A stretch of 64,000 bases of DNA from CAZOZZ01 sp965262425 (GCA_965262425.1 OZ253536.1:3100001-3164000), one strand, 5' to 3'. Positions 1 through 8,701 are shown, counted from the first letter of the stretch. The notes: generated by a model from the letters alone, not told the origin. Numbers and translations: made by a program.

Positions 1-1
1 G

Positions 2-163
2 CTTGCACTGTTGTTCACCGCGGTCGCCGGGATCGGATTCGGTGGTTTCCGCATCTATATGAAAACACGGTATCCAGATCGCTACCTGGGCGCTGCGGGT
101 AACGCAGAATTGATACAACTAAAGATAAATCAACAGGTTACGCCAAAACAACTAAATCAGTAA
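2..163 (+). CDS. C-terminal end of an unrecognised membrane protein (partial)
   Basis: The frame is open from the window edge and stops at TAA 161-163, giving about 53 residues. It begins with a hydrophobic, Gly-rich stretch (LALLFTAVAGIGFGGF) that looks like the end of a transmembrane helix, followed by a basic then polar tail (RIYMKTRYPDRYLG and a Gln/Asn-rich end). I do not recognise the family. Only the last helix and cytoplasmic tail are visible, so no function is given. Confidence 0.5.
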   Translation, partial: LALLFTAVAGIGFGGFRIYMKTRYPDRYLGAAGNAELIQLKINQQVTPKQLNQ

Positions 164-213
164 GCGGCGAATGCCCCCAAGCCGCACAAATGGCTAACCT
201 CCGAGGATTTTTG

Positions 214-242
214 TTGACAAGGCCCAACCCCATATTTAAATT
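214..242 (+). promoter_or_regulatory. Strong sigma-70-type promoter
   Basis: A perfect -35 TTGACA (214-219), a 17-nt spacer and a -10 TAAATT (237-242). Predicted transcription start is about 249. It drives the double-hairpin leader and possibly tRNA-Thr just downstream. Confidence 0.6.
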
Positions 243-248
243 ATTGGT

Positions 249-334
249 GCATTGGAGCTTTCTGCCCCGTCCAGCGGGGCGGATCCTTTTTCTCTTTACA
301 ACTCTTGCTCACCATTCGTGGTGAGCATTTTTTT
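249..334 (+). ncRNA. Candidate small RNA or structured leader with two hairpins
   Basis: From the predicted start at 249 the transcript would fold a GCCCCG/CGGGGC hairpin (264-280), followed by a T-rich run. A second, perfect 8-bp stem GCTCACCA/TGGTGAGC then follows, closed by a UUCG tetraloop (307-326) and ending in ATTTTTTT up to 334. That is the layout of a short RNA of about 85 nt ended by an intrinsic terminator. The alternative is a leader that is cleaved from, or controls readthrough into, the tRNA starting at 335. No homology to a known RNA is recognised. Confidence 0.35.
307..334 (+). terminator. Intrinsic terminator with UUCG tetraloop
   Basis: Perfect 8-bp stem 307-314/319-326, loop TTCG 315-318, then A plus seven T. 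It abuts the first base of tRNA-Thr at 335 with no spacing. Confidence 0.75.
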
Positions 335-407
335 GCCGACGTAGCTCAGCTGGTAGAGCAGCTGATTCGTAATCAGCAGGCCAGCGGTTCAAATCCGCTC
401 GTCGGCT
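335..407 (+). tRNA. tRNA-Thr (anticodon CGT)
   Basis: Full cloverleaf of 73 nt. Acceptor GCCGACG pairs with CGTCGGC; D-arm GCTC/GAGC; anticodon stem GCTGA/TCAGC around loop TTCGTAA (anticodon CGT, codon ACG); T-arm AGCGG-TTCAAAT-CCGCT; discriminator T. The 3' CCA is not encoded. A terminator-like hairpin lies immediately 5' and a second terminator lies 28 nt 3'. Confidence 0.95.
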
Positions 408-434
408 CTTTAAAATAAACGACTTAGCGATAAG

Positions 435-477
435 AGCCTGTCGAGCGCACAAATTTTGCGCGGCTGACAGGCTTTTT
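435..477 (+). terminator. Terminator after tRNA-Thr
   Basis: Stem AGCCTGTC (435-442) pairs with GACAGGCT (466-473), with an inner stem GCGCA/TGCGC (445-449/457-461), then a run of T. It closes the tRNA transcript. Confidence 0.8.
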
Positions 478-677
478 CTAGCTCCTTGTACGAGGACCGG
501 CCGACAGATCCACATTTGCATGCTGGGTCCTGTGAACAGTGAATGAGCAATCCTGGGGCGATTGACGGCCTCTAACCGGCACGTCTCGGCGGGTGAGCGA
601 ACGGTTTTCGGGTCGACACCCGAGACACCGTCCACGCAATTCGGGCAACCTCGCCCGAGTAAGCTGCGGGAGCAGAC

Positions 678-709
678 AAAAAAAACCCGCGGTGGGTGAA
701 ACCGCGGGT
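678..709 (-). terminator. Probable terminator of the minus-strand bshC-bshA transcript
   Basis: Hairpin ACCCGCGG (685-692)/CCGCGGGT (702-709) preceded on the plus strand by eight A (678-685), which is a U-tract when read on the minus strand. It lies about 430 nt beyond the bshA stop. The rest of 478-1013 shows no gene or recognised RNA. Confidence 0.5.
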
Positions 710-1013
710 CACGTTATGGCGTGGAGGAAATCTTACTTACTTCTATAAGACACAGGAACGCGGAAAAAGTTACCGTGCTCCCATCAAAAAACATGGATAG
801 AGCAGGAAAGTACGGTTGCATGCAACGCGTGTGGAATGAGACCGCGGACCACCGACTACTTTCTTACCGATCACTAGCAGCCTGTGGTGGAAGTTTGTAG
901 GGTCGCGTTATGAGCGCCATGGGGCTAGATGGAAGGCGCCACGACGACGGCGATGGTGCCATCGAAGACGTCGATGTCATCTCGCCGCAGCTGGCCCCAT
1001 ACCGTCGTAACCC

Positions 1014-1130
1014 GTAGGGCGCAGGGGTATTCGGGCCACAGGCTTTGTCATTCGTCGGTCACGATGACAGAGCATCGTTCCGCTCCTCATTTCGCGCCTG
1101 TGACCCGAATACCCCTGCGCTCGACCCTAC
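1014..1130. repeat. Long inverted repeat (fold-back intergenic element)
   Basis: Left arm 1014-1043 (GTAGGGCGCAGGGGTATTCG and on) is nearly the reverse complement of right arm 1096-1130. The right arm has an extra five bases near its outer end. The spacer is about 52 nt. It sits between bshA and the tRNA region. It resembles REP/MITE-type repeats, but no second copy was found in the window. Confidence 0.7.
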
Positions 1131-1136
1131 AGACTT

Positions 1137-2273
1137 TCACCGCGGGCTGCTTCGTAAGGAGTCGATCGTTCTCGAGTAGAGGTCGATGTATTGGCCCACG
1201 ATCCGATCGTGGCAAAAATTTCGCTTGGCGTGCTCGCGACCGGCCTTCCCCATGCGAACACGCAGGTCGTCATCCTGGAGAAGCCTCGAGGCCGCGGCGG
1301 CCATCGCCTCCGTATCGCCCACATCGAGCAAAAAGCCGTCCGCCCCGTCATCGACAACTTCAGAAACGCCCCCGACCCGGGTCGCGATGACGGGAACCTC
1401 TGAGGCCATCGCCTCGAGCGCCACCAGGCCGAACGACTCCAGCTCGCTTGGAAGAGCCAGGACATCGGATACCGACAGCAGGCGATCCATGTCGTTGCGC
1501 TTCCCAAGAAAGTGGACATCGCCGGCGACTTCCTTGACTTCAGCCAGCCATTCGGCTTTGGGACGATCCGGCCCATCCCCAACCATCAGCAACTTCGCCT
1601 TGTGTGTGTGCCTCAGGCGCGCGAACAGGTCGATGACGTCGTCGACACGCTTGAGCGGACGGAAATTCGATATGTGAATCAGCAAGCCCTCATCGTCGGC
1701 AGCGAATTTCCTGCGGAGCTCGAGGTCCGTGGATTTCTTGAACACTTCGCAATTAACGAAGTTGTAAACAACTTCGATGGGGTGCCGGGTGTCGAACTCC
1801 TCAACCGTCCTCTTCTTCAGGTACTCCGACACCGCCGTTACGGCGTCGCTCTGTTCGATGCCAAAACGGGTGATCGGAAGGTAGGACCTGTCGTTTCCGA
1901 CCAGAGTAATGTCGGTTCCATGCAGCGTCGTCACAAAAGGGATCGCCCGGTCGGTCAGCATCTTCTTTGCCAGGAAAGCACTGATGGAGTGGGGGATGGC
2001 GTAGTGGACGTGCAGGATGTCGAGACCGAACTTGACGACGACCTCGGCCATCTTCGTCGCCAGCACCAGATCGTAAGGCGGATATTCGAACAGCGGATAG
2101 GACAGGACCTCCACTTCGTGGAAGTAGATGCGTTCGGTCATCGTCAGGCGGATCGGGAGCGCGTAGCTGATGAAATGGACCTCGTGGCCGCAGGCTGCCA
2201 GCTCTTTGCCGAGTTCGGTTGCGACAACCCCACTTCCACCGTATGTGGGGTAACAGGTAATTCCGATCTTCAT
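1137..2273 (-). CDS. bshA: N-acetyl-alpha-D-glucosaminyl L-malate synthase (bacillithiol biosynthesis, step 1)
   Basis: 378-residue GT-B glycosyltransferase. BshA joins UDP-GlcNAc to L-malate, the first step of bacillithiol synthesis in the cytoplasm. The N-terminus MKIGITCYPTYGGSGVVATE has the glycine-rich acceptor loop typical of BshA. The GT4 nucleotide-sugar motif E-S-F-G-L-x3-E (E279 to E287) is present. The length is normal for the family. It lies 31 nt downstream of bshC on the same strand, so two of the three bacillithiol genes are paired; bshB is not in the window. ATG start, supported by the conserved N-terminus. Confidence 0.93.
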   Translation of the reverse strand: MKIGITCYPTYGGSGVVATELGKELAACGHEVHFISYALPIRLTMTERIYFHEVEVLSYPLFEYPPYDLVLATKMAEVVVKFGLDILHVHYAIPHSISAFLAKKMLTDRAIPFVTTLHGTDITLVGNDRSYLPITRFGIEQSDAVTAVSEYLKKRTVEEFDTRHPIEVVYNFVNCEVFKKSTDLELRRKFAADDEGLLIHISNFRPLKRVDDVIDLFARLRHTHKAKLLMVGDGPDRPKAEWLAEVKEVAGDVHFLGKRNDMDRLLSVSDVLALPSELESFGLVALEAMASEVPVIATRVGGVSEVVDDGADGFLLDVGDTEAMAAAASRLLQDDDLRVRMGKAGREHAKRNFCHDRIVGQYIDLYSRTIDSLRSSPR

Positions 2274-2304
2274 GACGCCAATGGCCTCTTCAGCTTCCCG
2301 AACC

Positions 2305-3837
2305 CTAAAGGTCGATCACCTGATGGATGGACGCGTCCAGTTCCAGCCGATCATCCAGCATCGGCACCAGGTTCAAACCGTATCGAACCAGGAACGACGT
2401 TACGTTGACCGCTCGCTCCTGGAGTTTCCTCTCAGGAAACAGCCGGCTGGTCAGGGTATTTATCTGGCGGTCCAGAACTTCATTCTTGCGGGACTCCGCA
2501 CCGATGAACCGGGTTTGGAGACGCTCGATCTGATGAAACATCTTCTGTTTCGAGTTGTCCAAAGCTCCTCCGAGAGTCGGGTCGACAGCCGCAAGTGTCG
2601 GCCTCAACCGCTCCAGTTCAGCGGCCACTCCATCCCGGACCGTGTCGAAAACTCCGGCGTCATGGATCGTCCCGACAACCCGCTTCCGGAGTGCGTTGCG
2701 ACCTTCAAAAACATCCTCTATCCCGAGACCGTATTTTTTCATGACGCGCGTTACTGGAGGCTCGATCAACGTCGCGCTGACACGCGGAAAGGCCGGCGGA
2801 GCAGTCTTTCCGAGACAATCGTAGATCGGGACGGCCTGGGCGAAATAGGCAATCTCAGCAGGCCCTCCCACGTAAGCGACTGTCGGAAACAGGGAGTCCT
2901 GAACCACGGGGCGCAGGAGAACGTTCGGACTCAGGTCGGACGCACCGGCAACCTCGTCAGGCTTCACTGGCTGCCGGCTTCGGCCGCGGTATGCAAACAG
3001 ACCCGTAAAGCCTTCATCTACGATAACCTGCTGGTGGTAGCCAGCTTCTAAAATGGCACGGCTCCGTTCCAGCACGGCCGCGCGGATGGCGTCGTTGGAA
3101 CGGGCGGCGGCATCCAGGACGGGTGCAGAAAGTGTCTTCAGCTCCGGATCCAGCGGATCTGTCAGGATCAAGCCGGTTCCCGCGAAGAGCCTGGTCATCA
3201 TGCGGGCAAACGCGTCAACCGGAGAAATAGCCGGAATGTAGGTCGCCTCGATCAGCGCCCGGACTTCGGACTGGAATTCAGAGGGTGGCAGGATGGAAAA
3301 ACACTCTTCAATGGTCGAACCAATATCGTCCCCGAAGCTCAACCAACCGACAGGCGGCCGATCGTCATCGGACAGGTCTGCTTGAATGCGCTTGAACGAC
3401 GCGTCCTGGTTCAGGATGCCCGCCCAGGCTATTTCCTCGTAGTCGTGGTCTTCGGAAGCGATCCAGAACACGGGCACCGCTGCCACGCCCCTGGTTTCGA
3501 GCTCGCGTGCAACCTTGACAGTCGTCAGCGCTTTCAGGATCGAATAGAACGGTCCGGTAAACAACCCGGGTTGCTGGCCGGTCAGAACGGCGACGGCACC
3601 AGACTCCAGTTTCGCTACCGAGGCTGTATCCCCGCCCCATTTCCGTTGTTGTCGCGCCAGGGAGGAACAGAGGCGACTCAACTCGGCGGGGGCAACGGGC
3701 TCCCGCTCTCGGCCAAAAGCCGCCAGGCTGTCCAGAGAGGGATCACACGAAAAAAAACCACTTACCTTTGGCCAGTCGCGGACGTAATCGAGAAAGAACT
3801 TTGAAGTCGATGGGAGAGCTTCGACTGGAATGTGCAT
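2305..3837 (-). CDS. bshC: Bacillithiol biosynthesis cysteine-adding enzyme
   Basis: 510 residues, close to the usual BshC length. BshC is thought to attach cysteine to GlcN-malate, the last bacillithiol step. The signature block TGQQPGLFTGPFYSILKALT near residues 90-110 and the VFWIASEDHDYEEIAW segment are diagnostic. A long helical C-terminal part follows. It sits between the DapA-family gene and bshA on the same strand. The ATG at 3837 follows a 75-nt gap after the upstream gene. A low-molecular-weight thiol system fits with the aquaporin-ArsC pair elsewhere in the window, but that link is inference. Confidence 0.92.
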   Translation of the reverse strand: MHIPVEALPSTSKFFLDYVRDWPKVSGFFSCDPSLDSLAAFGREREPVAPAELSRLCSSLARQQRKWGGDTASVAKLESGAVAVLTGQQPGLFTGPFYSILKALTTVKVARELETRGVAAVPVFWIASEDHDYEEIAWAGILNQDASFKRIQADLSDDDRPPVGWLSFGDDIGSTIEECFSILPPSEFQSEVRALIEATYIPAISPVDAFARMMTRLFAGTGLILTDPLDPELKTLSAPVLDAAARSNDAIRAAVLERSRAILEAGYHQQVIVDEGFTGLFAYRGRSRQPVKPDEVAGASDLSPNVLLRPVVQDSLFPTVAYVGGPAEIAYFAQAVPIYDCLGKTAPPAFPRVSATLIEPPVTRVMKKYGLGIEDVFEGRNALRKRVVGTIHDAGVFDTVRDGVAAELERLRPTLAAVDPTLGGALDNSKQKMFHQIERLQTRFIGAESRKNEVLDRQINTLTSRLFPERKLQERAVNVTSFLVRYGLNLVPMLDDRLELDASIHQVIDL

Positions 3838-3912
3838 CAGGTCGAAATGCCGTCGCCGGGAAAAAAATTCGCCGCACGCCTCACGGTCCGACTACAGTTC
3901 GAAACACGGTCG

Positions 3913-4836
3913 TCAAGCATGGGAGCCGACACCTGTTTCCACTAACCGCGAGTTCATCCTGTCGAAGATCTTTCCAAGCGCCTCCCGTTCGGCCGTCCCC
4001 AAGGGAAGCAGCGGTCGACGGGGAAGGCCACTCTGGAAACCCTCGAAGGCCATGGCGGCTTTGAGACCGGGAACCCCGAATCCGGCGGTCACGGCGACGG
4101 CGGCGGGCGCGATTATTTCCTGCGCCGAAGAAGCAGCTTCGTAGTCCCGATTTCTGAACGCTTCGTACACCCGCAACATCGCTGCAGGCGCCGCGCACGC
4201 AAGTGCCACGATACCGCCCCGGGCTCCGGCCGTCATGGTCGGGAACAACGTCGGTGCCGAGCCGGCTAGGATCGAGAAGTCATTGTCAACCGTTGCCCAC
4301 GCCATTTCGGAAATCAGTTGGACGTTACCGGCACTTTCTTTCACGCCCCGGATATTTGGATGCCTGGACAGTTCGATCATCAGGGCTCCGTCCATGGAGA
4401 TACCGGTAAACATCGGAACGTTGTAGAGCACGACTGGAACTGGAGAGGCATCGGCGACGGCGGTGTAGTGGGCCAGATAGACGTCGGATGTCATCCCGCG
4501 CTTGAAGTAGAACGGGTTCTTGACCAGAACGCCGTCAACCCCTAGATCCGCCGCCTCCCGAGTCAACCGTATCGTCGCCTCCGTCGATTCGACTCCCGTA
4601 CCGGCCAGAAGCATCATCGATTCGGGCACCCGTTTCCTCGCGGCCCGAATCAGTTTGAGCTTCTCGTCGTGCTCCAGATACACCGACTCACCGTTTGAAC
4701 CCAGGACGAGATAGCCTTCAATTCCGGCCTCCAGGTACTTCGCGAAGTTGGCTTCGAAGTCGGCATAAACGACTTCGCCGGATTCGTTGAACGGGGTCAC
4801 AACAGGGGGAACAATGCCCTTCAAGTCAAACATCAC
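3913..4836 (-). CDS. Dihydrodipicolinate synthase/N-acetylneuraminate lyase family aldolase
   Basis: 307-residue TIM-barrel Schiff-base aldolase. The family motif GSNGES is at residues 46-51, the catalytic tyrosine is Y138 (YNVP) and the Schiff-base lysine is K166 (GVKES). Substrate is not predictable. Candidates are 4-hydroxy-2-oxoglutarate-type 2-keto acids rather than lysine synthesis, since no dap genes are near and the GSNGES form differs from the GTTGE of true DapA. Its ATG overlaps the stop of the upstream gene by 4 nt (4833-4836), which suggests translational coupling. Confidence 0.8.
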   Translation of the reverse strand: MMFDLKGIVPPVVTPFNESGEVVYADFEANFAKYLEAGIEGYLVLGSNGESVYLEHDEKLKLIRAARKRVPESMMLLAGTGVESTEATIRLTREAADLGVDGVLVKNPFYFKRGMTSDVYLAHYTAVADASPVPVVLYNVPMFTGISMDGALMIELSRHPNIRGVKESAGNVQLISEMAWATVDNDFSILAGSAPTLFPTMTAGARGGIVALACAAPAAMLRVYEAFRNRDYEAASSAQEIIAPAAVAVTAGFGVPGLKAAMAFEGFQSGLPRRPLLPLGTAEREALGKIFDRMNSRLVETGVGSHA

Positions 4837-5531
4837 GCCATCCTTTCCAGAAATTTTCCGAGTCCATCAACATTCATTCCAGCCGCGGCATCAGCAAACC
4901 CCCGACGCCCTCCGGCCACCCGCAAATTCTCTTCAAGCTCACTCAACTCCGGCGATTGATCGAAGGTCACTCGAGTGCCGTCCAGGCCTCGCGACGCGCC
5001 GTTCACCGCTCGATAGTGACTTAGCAGACGCAGCGCCGGATAGTAAAAAAACAGATTCGGCCCAGGGATCGGAACCAGAAAAGGCGCCAGAAGCACCACC
5101 ACGAGCGTTATCGTACCGTCGACCACAAACCAGGCCATGTGCTTGCGCTTCTGCCAGCGAAGCAAGCCACGAAATCGCTTTCGAACATCGGTTCCCGGCG
5201 AGTGCCGGACCGAAAGGCTGTGGGGGCGGGAGATAGCCTTGATCATGCGTTCCAGCGGATCGATCTTGTCTTCCAGTATTTGATAGTAGTCGTGCCCCGT
5301 CCGTGTGACTCTTCCAATCCAACGAATCACCGCGTTGCGATGGTTCACGAGCCGCGTGATGAAACGCAGTATGTGATCGCCTTCCATCGCCTCACAGGCC
5401 CTGACAGTCGCCGGCGACAGGTACACGACGGTCCGATTCGGCCGCGTTTGAATCAGGTACAGGTCCGTGGAGGTCGAAACTTCCTCGGTCGGCTCTATCT
5501 CTTTCTGCTGTTCGGTTAACTGCAATGCCAC
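4833..5531 (-). CDS. Membrane protein resembling the mitochondrial K+-H+ exchange-related family
   Basis: 232 residues with GTG start. The N-terminal half is soluble and polar. A hydrophobic segment near residues 135-155 (FVVDGTITLVVVLLAPFLVP) is followed by PIPGPNLFFYYPALRLLSHY. This GPN-x-FF-Y-x-x-RL-SH-R pattern is what I associate with Mit_KHE1-type proteins (yeast Ydl183c relatives). The assignment is by motif memory, and ion transport is not shown. It is coupled by a 4-nt overlap to the aldolase downstream, which gives no functional clue. Confidence 0.5.
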   Translation of the reverse strand: MALQLTEQQKEIEPTEEVSTSTDLYLIQTRPNRTVVYLSPATVRACEAMEGDHILRFITRLVNHRNAVIRWIGRVTRTGHDYYQILEDKIDPLERMIKAISRPHSLSVRHSPGTDVRKRFRGLLRWQKRKHMAWFVVDGTITLVVVLLAPFLVPIPGPNLFFYYPALRLLSHYRAVNGASRGLDGTRVTFDQSPELSELEENLRVAGGRRGFADAAAGMNVDGLGKFLERMA

Positions 5532-5824
5532 TCCGTTAACGACAAGAACATCGCCACCGTCACGGTGCCAACCACTAAGTGTACGAAAAACTGGCGGTTC
5601 AGGCCATTCGCGATTGCCAGCCGGCGTGTCCGGCCCCTACTACTTGGGGCCCGCTCAACAATAACTTCACATTTTGGCATCCCATCTTCACGCCATCTTC
5701 GGCCGCTTCTCAATCGCAGATCCTCGAAATAGCCGGGCTATTCCTCCGGTCTGCTCAATCGATCGCGACCGAATCTGACGCAAATCTGGGCGCCAATTCT
5801 GTGAAGTTATTCTCGAGCGGACCC

Positions 5825-6433
5825 TTAACGCAACTGCTCCAGAAACTTTCCGGTCCTCGCCTCGATGTCTCCCTGACCGATCAAGTCAGCGATCACGGCC
5901 ACCGAAGCGGCGCCCGCGGCCATGACATCGGCGACGTTGTCCAGGCGGATGCCCCCGATCGCGACCACCGGTTTCCTCAAGAGGCCGCAAATTTCCGCCA
6001 ACCCCTCCAGACCGATGGCGGCATCGGGGTTCGTCTTCGTTGTTGTCGGGAAAATTGGACCGACTGCCACGTAGTCCACGGGCGCGTCGTCGGCCGCGAT
6101 GGCCTGATCCCGGCCGTGTGTCGACAACCCCAGTATCTTCCCGGCTCCCATCAGCTTTCGAGACGCGCCCGGCGGCAGGTCGTCCTGTCCGATGTGGGCG
6201 CCCGATGCGCCCGCAAGAAGCGCAATGTCGATGCGGTCGTTGACCAGGACTTGAACATGGGTGGGAGCCGCGGCGACGATCGCCGTCGAACGTGAGAGCA
6301 GCAAGCCCGAGGCGGCATGCTTGTCGCGGATCTGTACGAGACGCGCACCGCCGGCCACCAGACTTTTCGCAATCTCTACCGGGTCTCCGAAAGCCCCGTC
6401 GGCAATCGTGTACAGGAGGGGAAGCTCGGTCAT
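5825..6433 (-). CDS. thiE: Thiamine-phosphate synthase
   Basis: 202 residues, TIM barrel. ThiE couples HMP-diphosphate and thiazole phosphate to thiamine phosphate. Visible motifs are VQIRDK near residue 33 (phosphate/substrate loop), VNDR near 64, GAHIGQDDLP near 77, and VAIGGI with the following phosphate-binding turn. The ATG overlaps the accC stop by 4 nt. No other thi genes are close. The placement behind acetyl-CoA carboxylase genes is odd but consistent with one transcript. Confidence 0.9.
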   Translation of the reverse strand: MTELPLLYTIADGAFGDPVEIAKSLVAGGARLVQIRDKHAASGLLLSRSTAIVAAAPTHVQVLVNDRIDIALLAGASGAHIGQDDLPPGASRKLMGAGKILGLSTHGRDQAIAADDAPVDYVAVGPIFPTTTKTNPDAAIGLEGLAEICGLLRKPVVAIGGIRLDNVADVMAAGAASVAVIADLIGQGDIEARTGKFLEQLR

Positions 6434-7785
6434 GCCAGCTTGGTCTTAAGCTGCAACAAGCTCTCCAGGAAACCGGTAGAGATGTCTCCGGACCGGAACC
6501 CCTCGCTCATCAGGACCTCCAGGTGCAACGGAATGGAGGTCTTGATGCCTTCGACGATGAACGTCCGCAACGCACGGTCCATCCGGCGAATCGATTCATC
6601 CCGAGTGGCACCGTGAGCGATGACCTTGGCGACGAGAGAATCGTAATAGGGCGGTATCTCGTATTCCGCGTATGCGGCCGTGTCAACCCGCACGCCGGGA
6701 CCTCCCGGGGGATGCCATGACGTGATCTTACCCGGCGATGGTCGGTAAGTGAACGGATCCTCCGCATTCACCCGGCACTCCACCGCATGACCTCGAAATT
6801 GAACGTCCTTCTGCCGATGGGGCAGTTTCTCGCCACCGGCTATGAGAATCTGGGCACGGATCAGATCGATTCCCGTGACGACTTCGGTCACTGCATGCTC
6901 CACTTGGATTCTCGTGTTCATTTCCATGAAGTAGAATTTGTGATCATCGTCCACCAGGAATTCGAGAGTACCCACATTGCTGTACCCCAGTTGTTCGACG
7001 GCCGAAACCACCTGGCTTCCCAGACTCTGCCTCAACTCCTCGGTCATGATCACCGAGGGTGATTCTTCGATCAGTTTCTGATGCCGGCGCTGGATCGAGC
7101 ACTCGCGCTCGCCCAGGTGGATCGTGGCGCCGAATTCATCCGCCAGGATCTGAAATTCTATGTGGCGCGCTTTTTCGATAAATTTTTCCAAATAGCATTG
7201 GCCCGCGCCGAAGGCCGCGGCTGCTTCGGCCTCGGCCGTGGCAAGCGCCGGGGCAAGTTCTTCACGGCTGCGAACTATCCGCATACCGCGCCCCCCGCCT
7301 CCGGCCGACGCCTTGACGATCACGGGATAGCCTATTTCCTCAGCCACCCCGAGGGCGTGGTCGGCATCCTCGACCACGTCGGAACTGCCGGGAAGAATCG
7401 GCAGGCCGACAGCGGACAGTTCCTTCCGAGCCCGAGCTTTGTCACCCATCAGCCGGATGCTGCCCGGGGAAGGACCGATGAACTTGATGTCACAGGCTTC
7501 GCATACTTCAGCGAAGTAGGCACTTTCGGAGAGAAAGCCGTATCCAGGATGGATCGCATCGGCGTTGGAAATCTCGGCGGCGCTGATCACGCCGGGGATG
7601 TTCAGATAACTATCGCTGCTTCGGGCGGGTCCGATACAGATGGCCTCGTCCGCAAACCGCACATGAAGGGCGTGACGGTCTGCCTCGGAAAACACCGCGA
7701 CCGTGCGCATGCCCAGTTCCTTGCAGGCAAACATGACACGGAGCGCGATCTCTCCACGGTTGGCAATGAGTACTTTTCCGAACAT
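6430..7785 (-). CDS. accC: Biotin carboxylase subunit of acetyl-CoA carboxylase
   Basis: 451 residues from the ATG at 7785. The frame is open 31 codons further upstream, but that part runs into accB and is not conserved. AccC carboxylates biotin on AccB with ATP and bicarbonate, the first step of fatty-acid synthesis. It starts MFGKVLIANRGEIALRV, and has ASAGGGGRGMR as the ATP-grasp glycine loop, HIEFQIL, and EMNTRIQVEHAVTE with catalytic residues. It lies 13 nt after accB. The C-terminal domain is complete. Confidence 0.96.
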   Translation of the reverse strand: MFGKVLIANRGEIALRVMFACKELGMRTVAVFSEADRHALHVRFADEAICIGPARSSDSYLNIPGVISAAEISNADAIHPGYGFLSESAYFAEVCEACDIKFIGPSPGSIRLMGDKARARKELSAVGLPILPGSSDVVEDADHALGVAEEIGYPVIVKASAGGGGRGMRIVRSREELAPALATAEAEAAAAFGAGQCYLEKFIEKARHIEFQILADEFGATIHLGERECSIQRRHQKLIEESPSVIMTEELRQSLGSQVVSAVEQLGYSNVGTLEFLVDDDHKFYFMEMNTRIQVEHAVTEVVTGIDLIRAQILIAGGEKLPHRQKDVQFRGHAVECRVNAEDPFTYRPSPGKITSWHPPGGPGVRVDTAAYAEYEIPPYYDSLVAKVIAHGATRDESIRRMDRALRTFIVEGIKTSIPLHLEVLMSEGFRSGDISTGFLESLLQLKTKLA

Positions 7786-7798
7786 CTGGATTGATGAG

Positions 7799-8248
7799 CT
7801 AGCGTGGCCGCACGGCGAACAACCTCTCACCGTACTCGACGGGATGGCCGTTCTCGACAGAGATGCTGACGATTTCACCCGCGACCTCGGATTCGATCTC
7901 GTTCATAAGCTTCATCGCCTCGATGATGCAGACGACGCTACCTTTTTCGACGAAATCCCCGACTTTCACGAAAGCATCCTCATCCGGGCTTGAAGCGCGA
8001 TAGAAGGTTCCCACAATCGGCGACGTCACGTACGCCACGACCGGGCTTTCAGCGGGAATCGGCGCCGGGGCAAGCGTCGGCGTCGGAAGTCCTTCCGATA
8101 CCGCATCGACGTTCGATAACGCTGTCGAAAGGTGGTTTGAAGACCTCTTGATCCTTAGCCGCACTCCGGAACGTTCGACCTCGAGTTCCTCGATATTTTC
8201 CGTGGACGAGACGATCTCAATCAGCTCTTTCAACTCTTTAAAATTCAT
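7799..8248 (-). CDS. accB: Biotin carboxyl carrier protein of acetyl-CoA carboxylase
   Basis: 149 residues. The N-terminal helical region is followed by a Pro/Ala-rich linker (about residues 52-75) and a C-terminal biotinyl domain. The biotin-acceptor lysine is K113 in EAMKLMNE. Length and layout match bacterial AccB. It is 13 nt upstream of accC. The gene order Roadblock-accB-accC-thiE suggests a shared transcript with the pilus operon upstream. Confidence 0.95.
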   Translation of the reverse strand: MNFKELKELIEIVSSTENIEELEVERSGVRLRIKRSSNHLSTALSNVDAVSEGLPTPTLAPAPIPAESPVVAYVTSPIVGTFYRASSPDEDAFVKVGDFVEKGSVVCIIEAMKLMNEIESEVAGEIVSISVENGHPVEYGERLFAVRPR

Positions 8249-8269
8249 ATCAGTGGCAGAAGTATAGCA

Positions 8270-8650
8270 TCACGTATCCACGCTCTCAAACTCGGGTCGA
8301 AGCCTTCGAGCCGCCTGTTTGAGGGCATATCTGGCCTGTCCGGTCGGCAGGTCGGGATCGGCGACAAGGATCAGAAAACTGTCGGAAGAGACGCGGCGGG
8401 TGAGCGCAACCGAGCGGTCCGCAATCCAGACTGTTTCCATCAGTTCGCCCATCCGGGTGTCCTGGGACGTGCGGTCCGCGATACGCAGCAGGGTGGCATA
8501 CTCGGACAGCGCTTCCGCGTCCACGACGGGATGGACCACGACCTGATCCAGGATGATGCCGTCCAGACTGACGACAGCCAGCGCGCGGAACCCTCGAACC
8601 TTGTCCCGAACCCTTTCGGACATCTCTTGGAACACAGGGTTGGTCATCAC
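8270..8650 (-). CDS. Roadblock/LC7-domain protein
   Basis: 126 residues. The small alpha/beta fold (KVRGFRALAVVSLDGIILDQ, then ETVWIADRSVALTRRVSSDSF as paired strands) matches Roadblock/LC7 proteins, which act as dimers and often modulate small Ras-like GTPases such as MglA. In some bacteria they sit near type IV pilus genes and set cell polarity. No MglA-type GTPase is in the window. It lies 51 nt after the corrected stop of pilQ and 21 nt before accB. Partner and role are unknown. Confidence 0.7.
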   Translation of the reverse strand: MMTNPVFQEMSERVRDKVRGFRALAVVSLDGIILDQVVVHPVVDAEALSEYATLLRIADRTSQDTRMGELMETVWIADRSVALTRRVSSDSFLILVADPDLPTGQARYALKQAARRLRPEFESVDT

Positions 8651-8701
8651 GGATTCTCAGGTGCGATTGCTTCTGATCAAACCATCTCGGCTGGTCTTGA
8701 T

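Noticed and set aside
1512..3051. Long plus-strand frames opposite bshA and bshC
   Set aside because: Both minus-strand genes are clearly conserved; the opposite frames show no motif and no ribosome site.
5516..5713. A 65-codon minus-strand frame upstream of the KHE1-like gene
   Set aside because: It overlaps that gene's start, has a basic, compositionally biased sequence and no clear ribosome site.
8286..8701. A continuation of the secretin frame for about 150 residues across the Roadblock gene
   Set aside because: The sequence loses all secretin character right after a seven-T tract, while the next frame gives the normal secretin end. The overlap with a real gene also argues against it.
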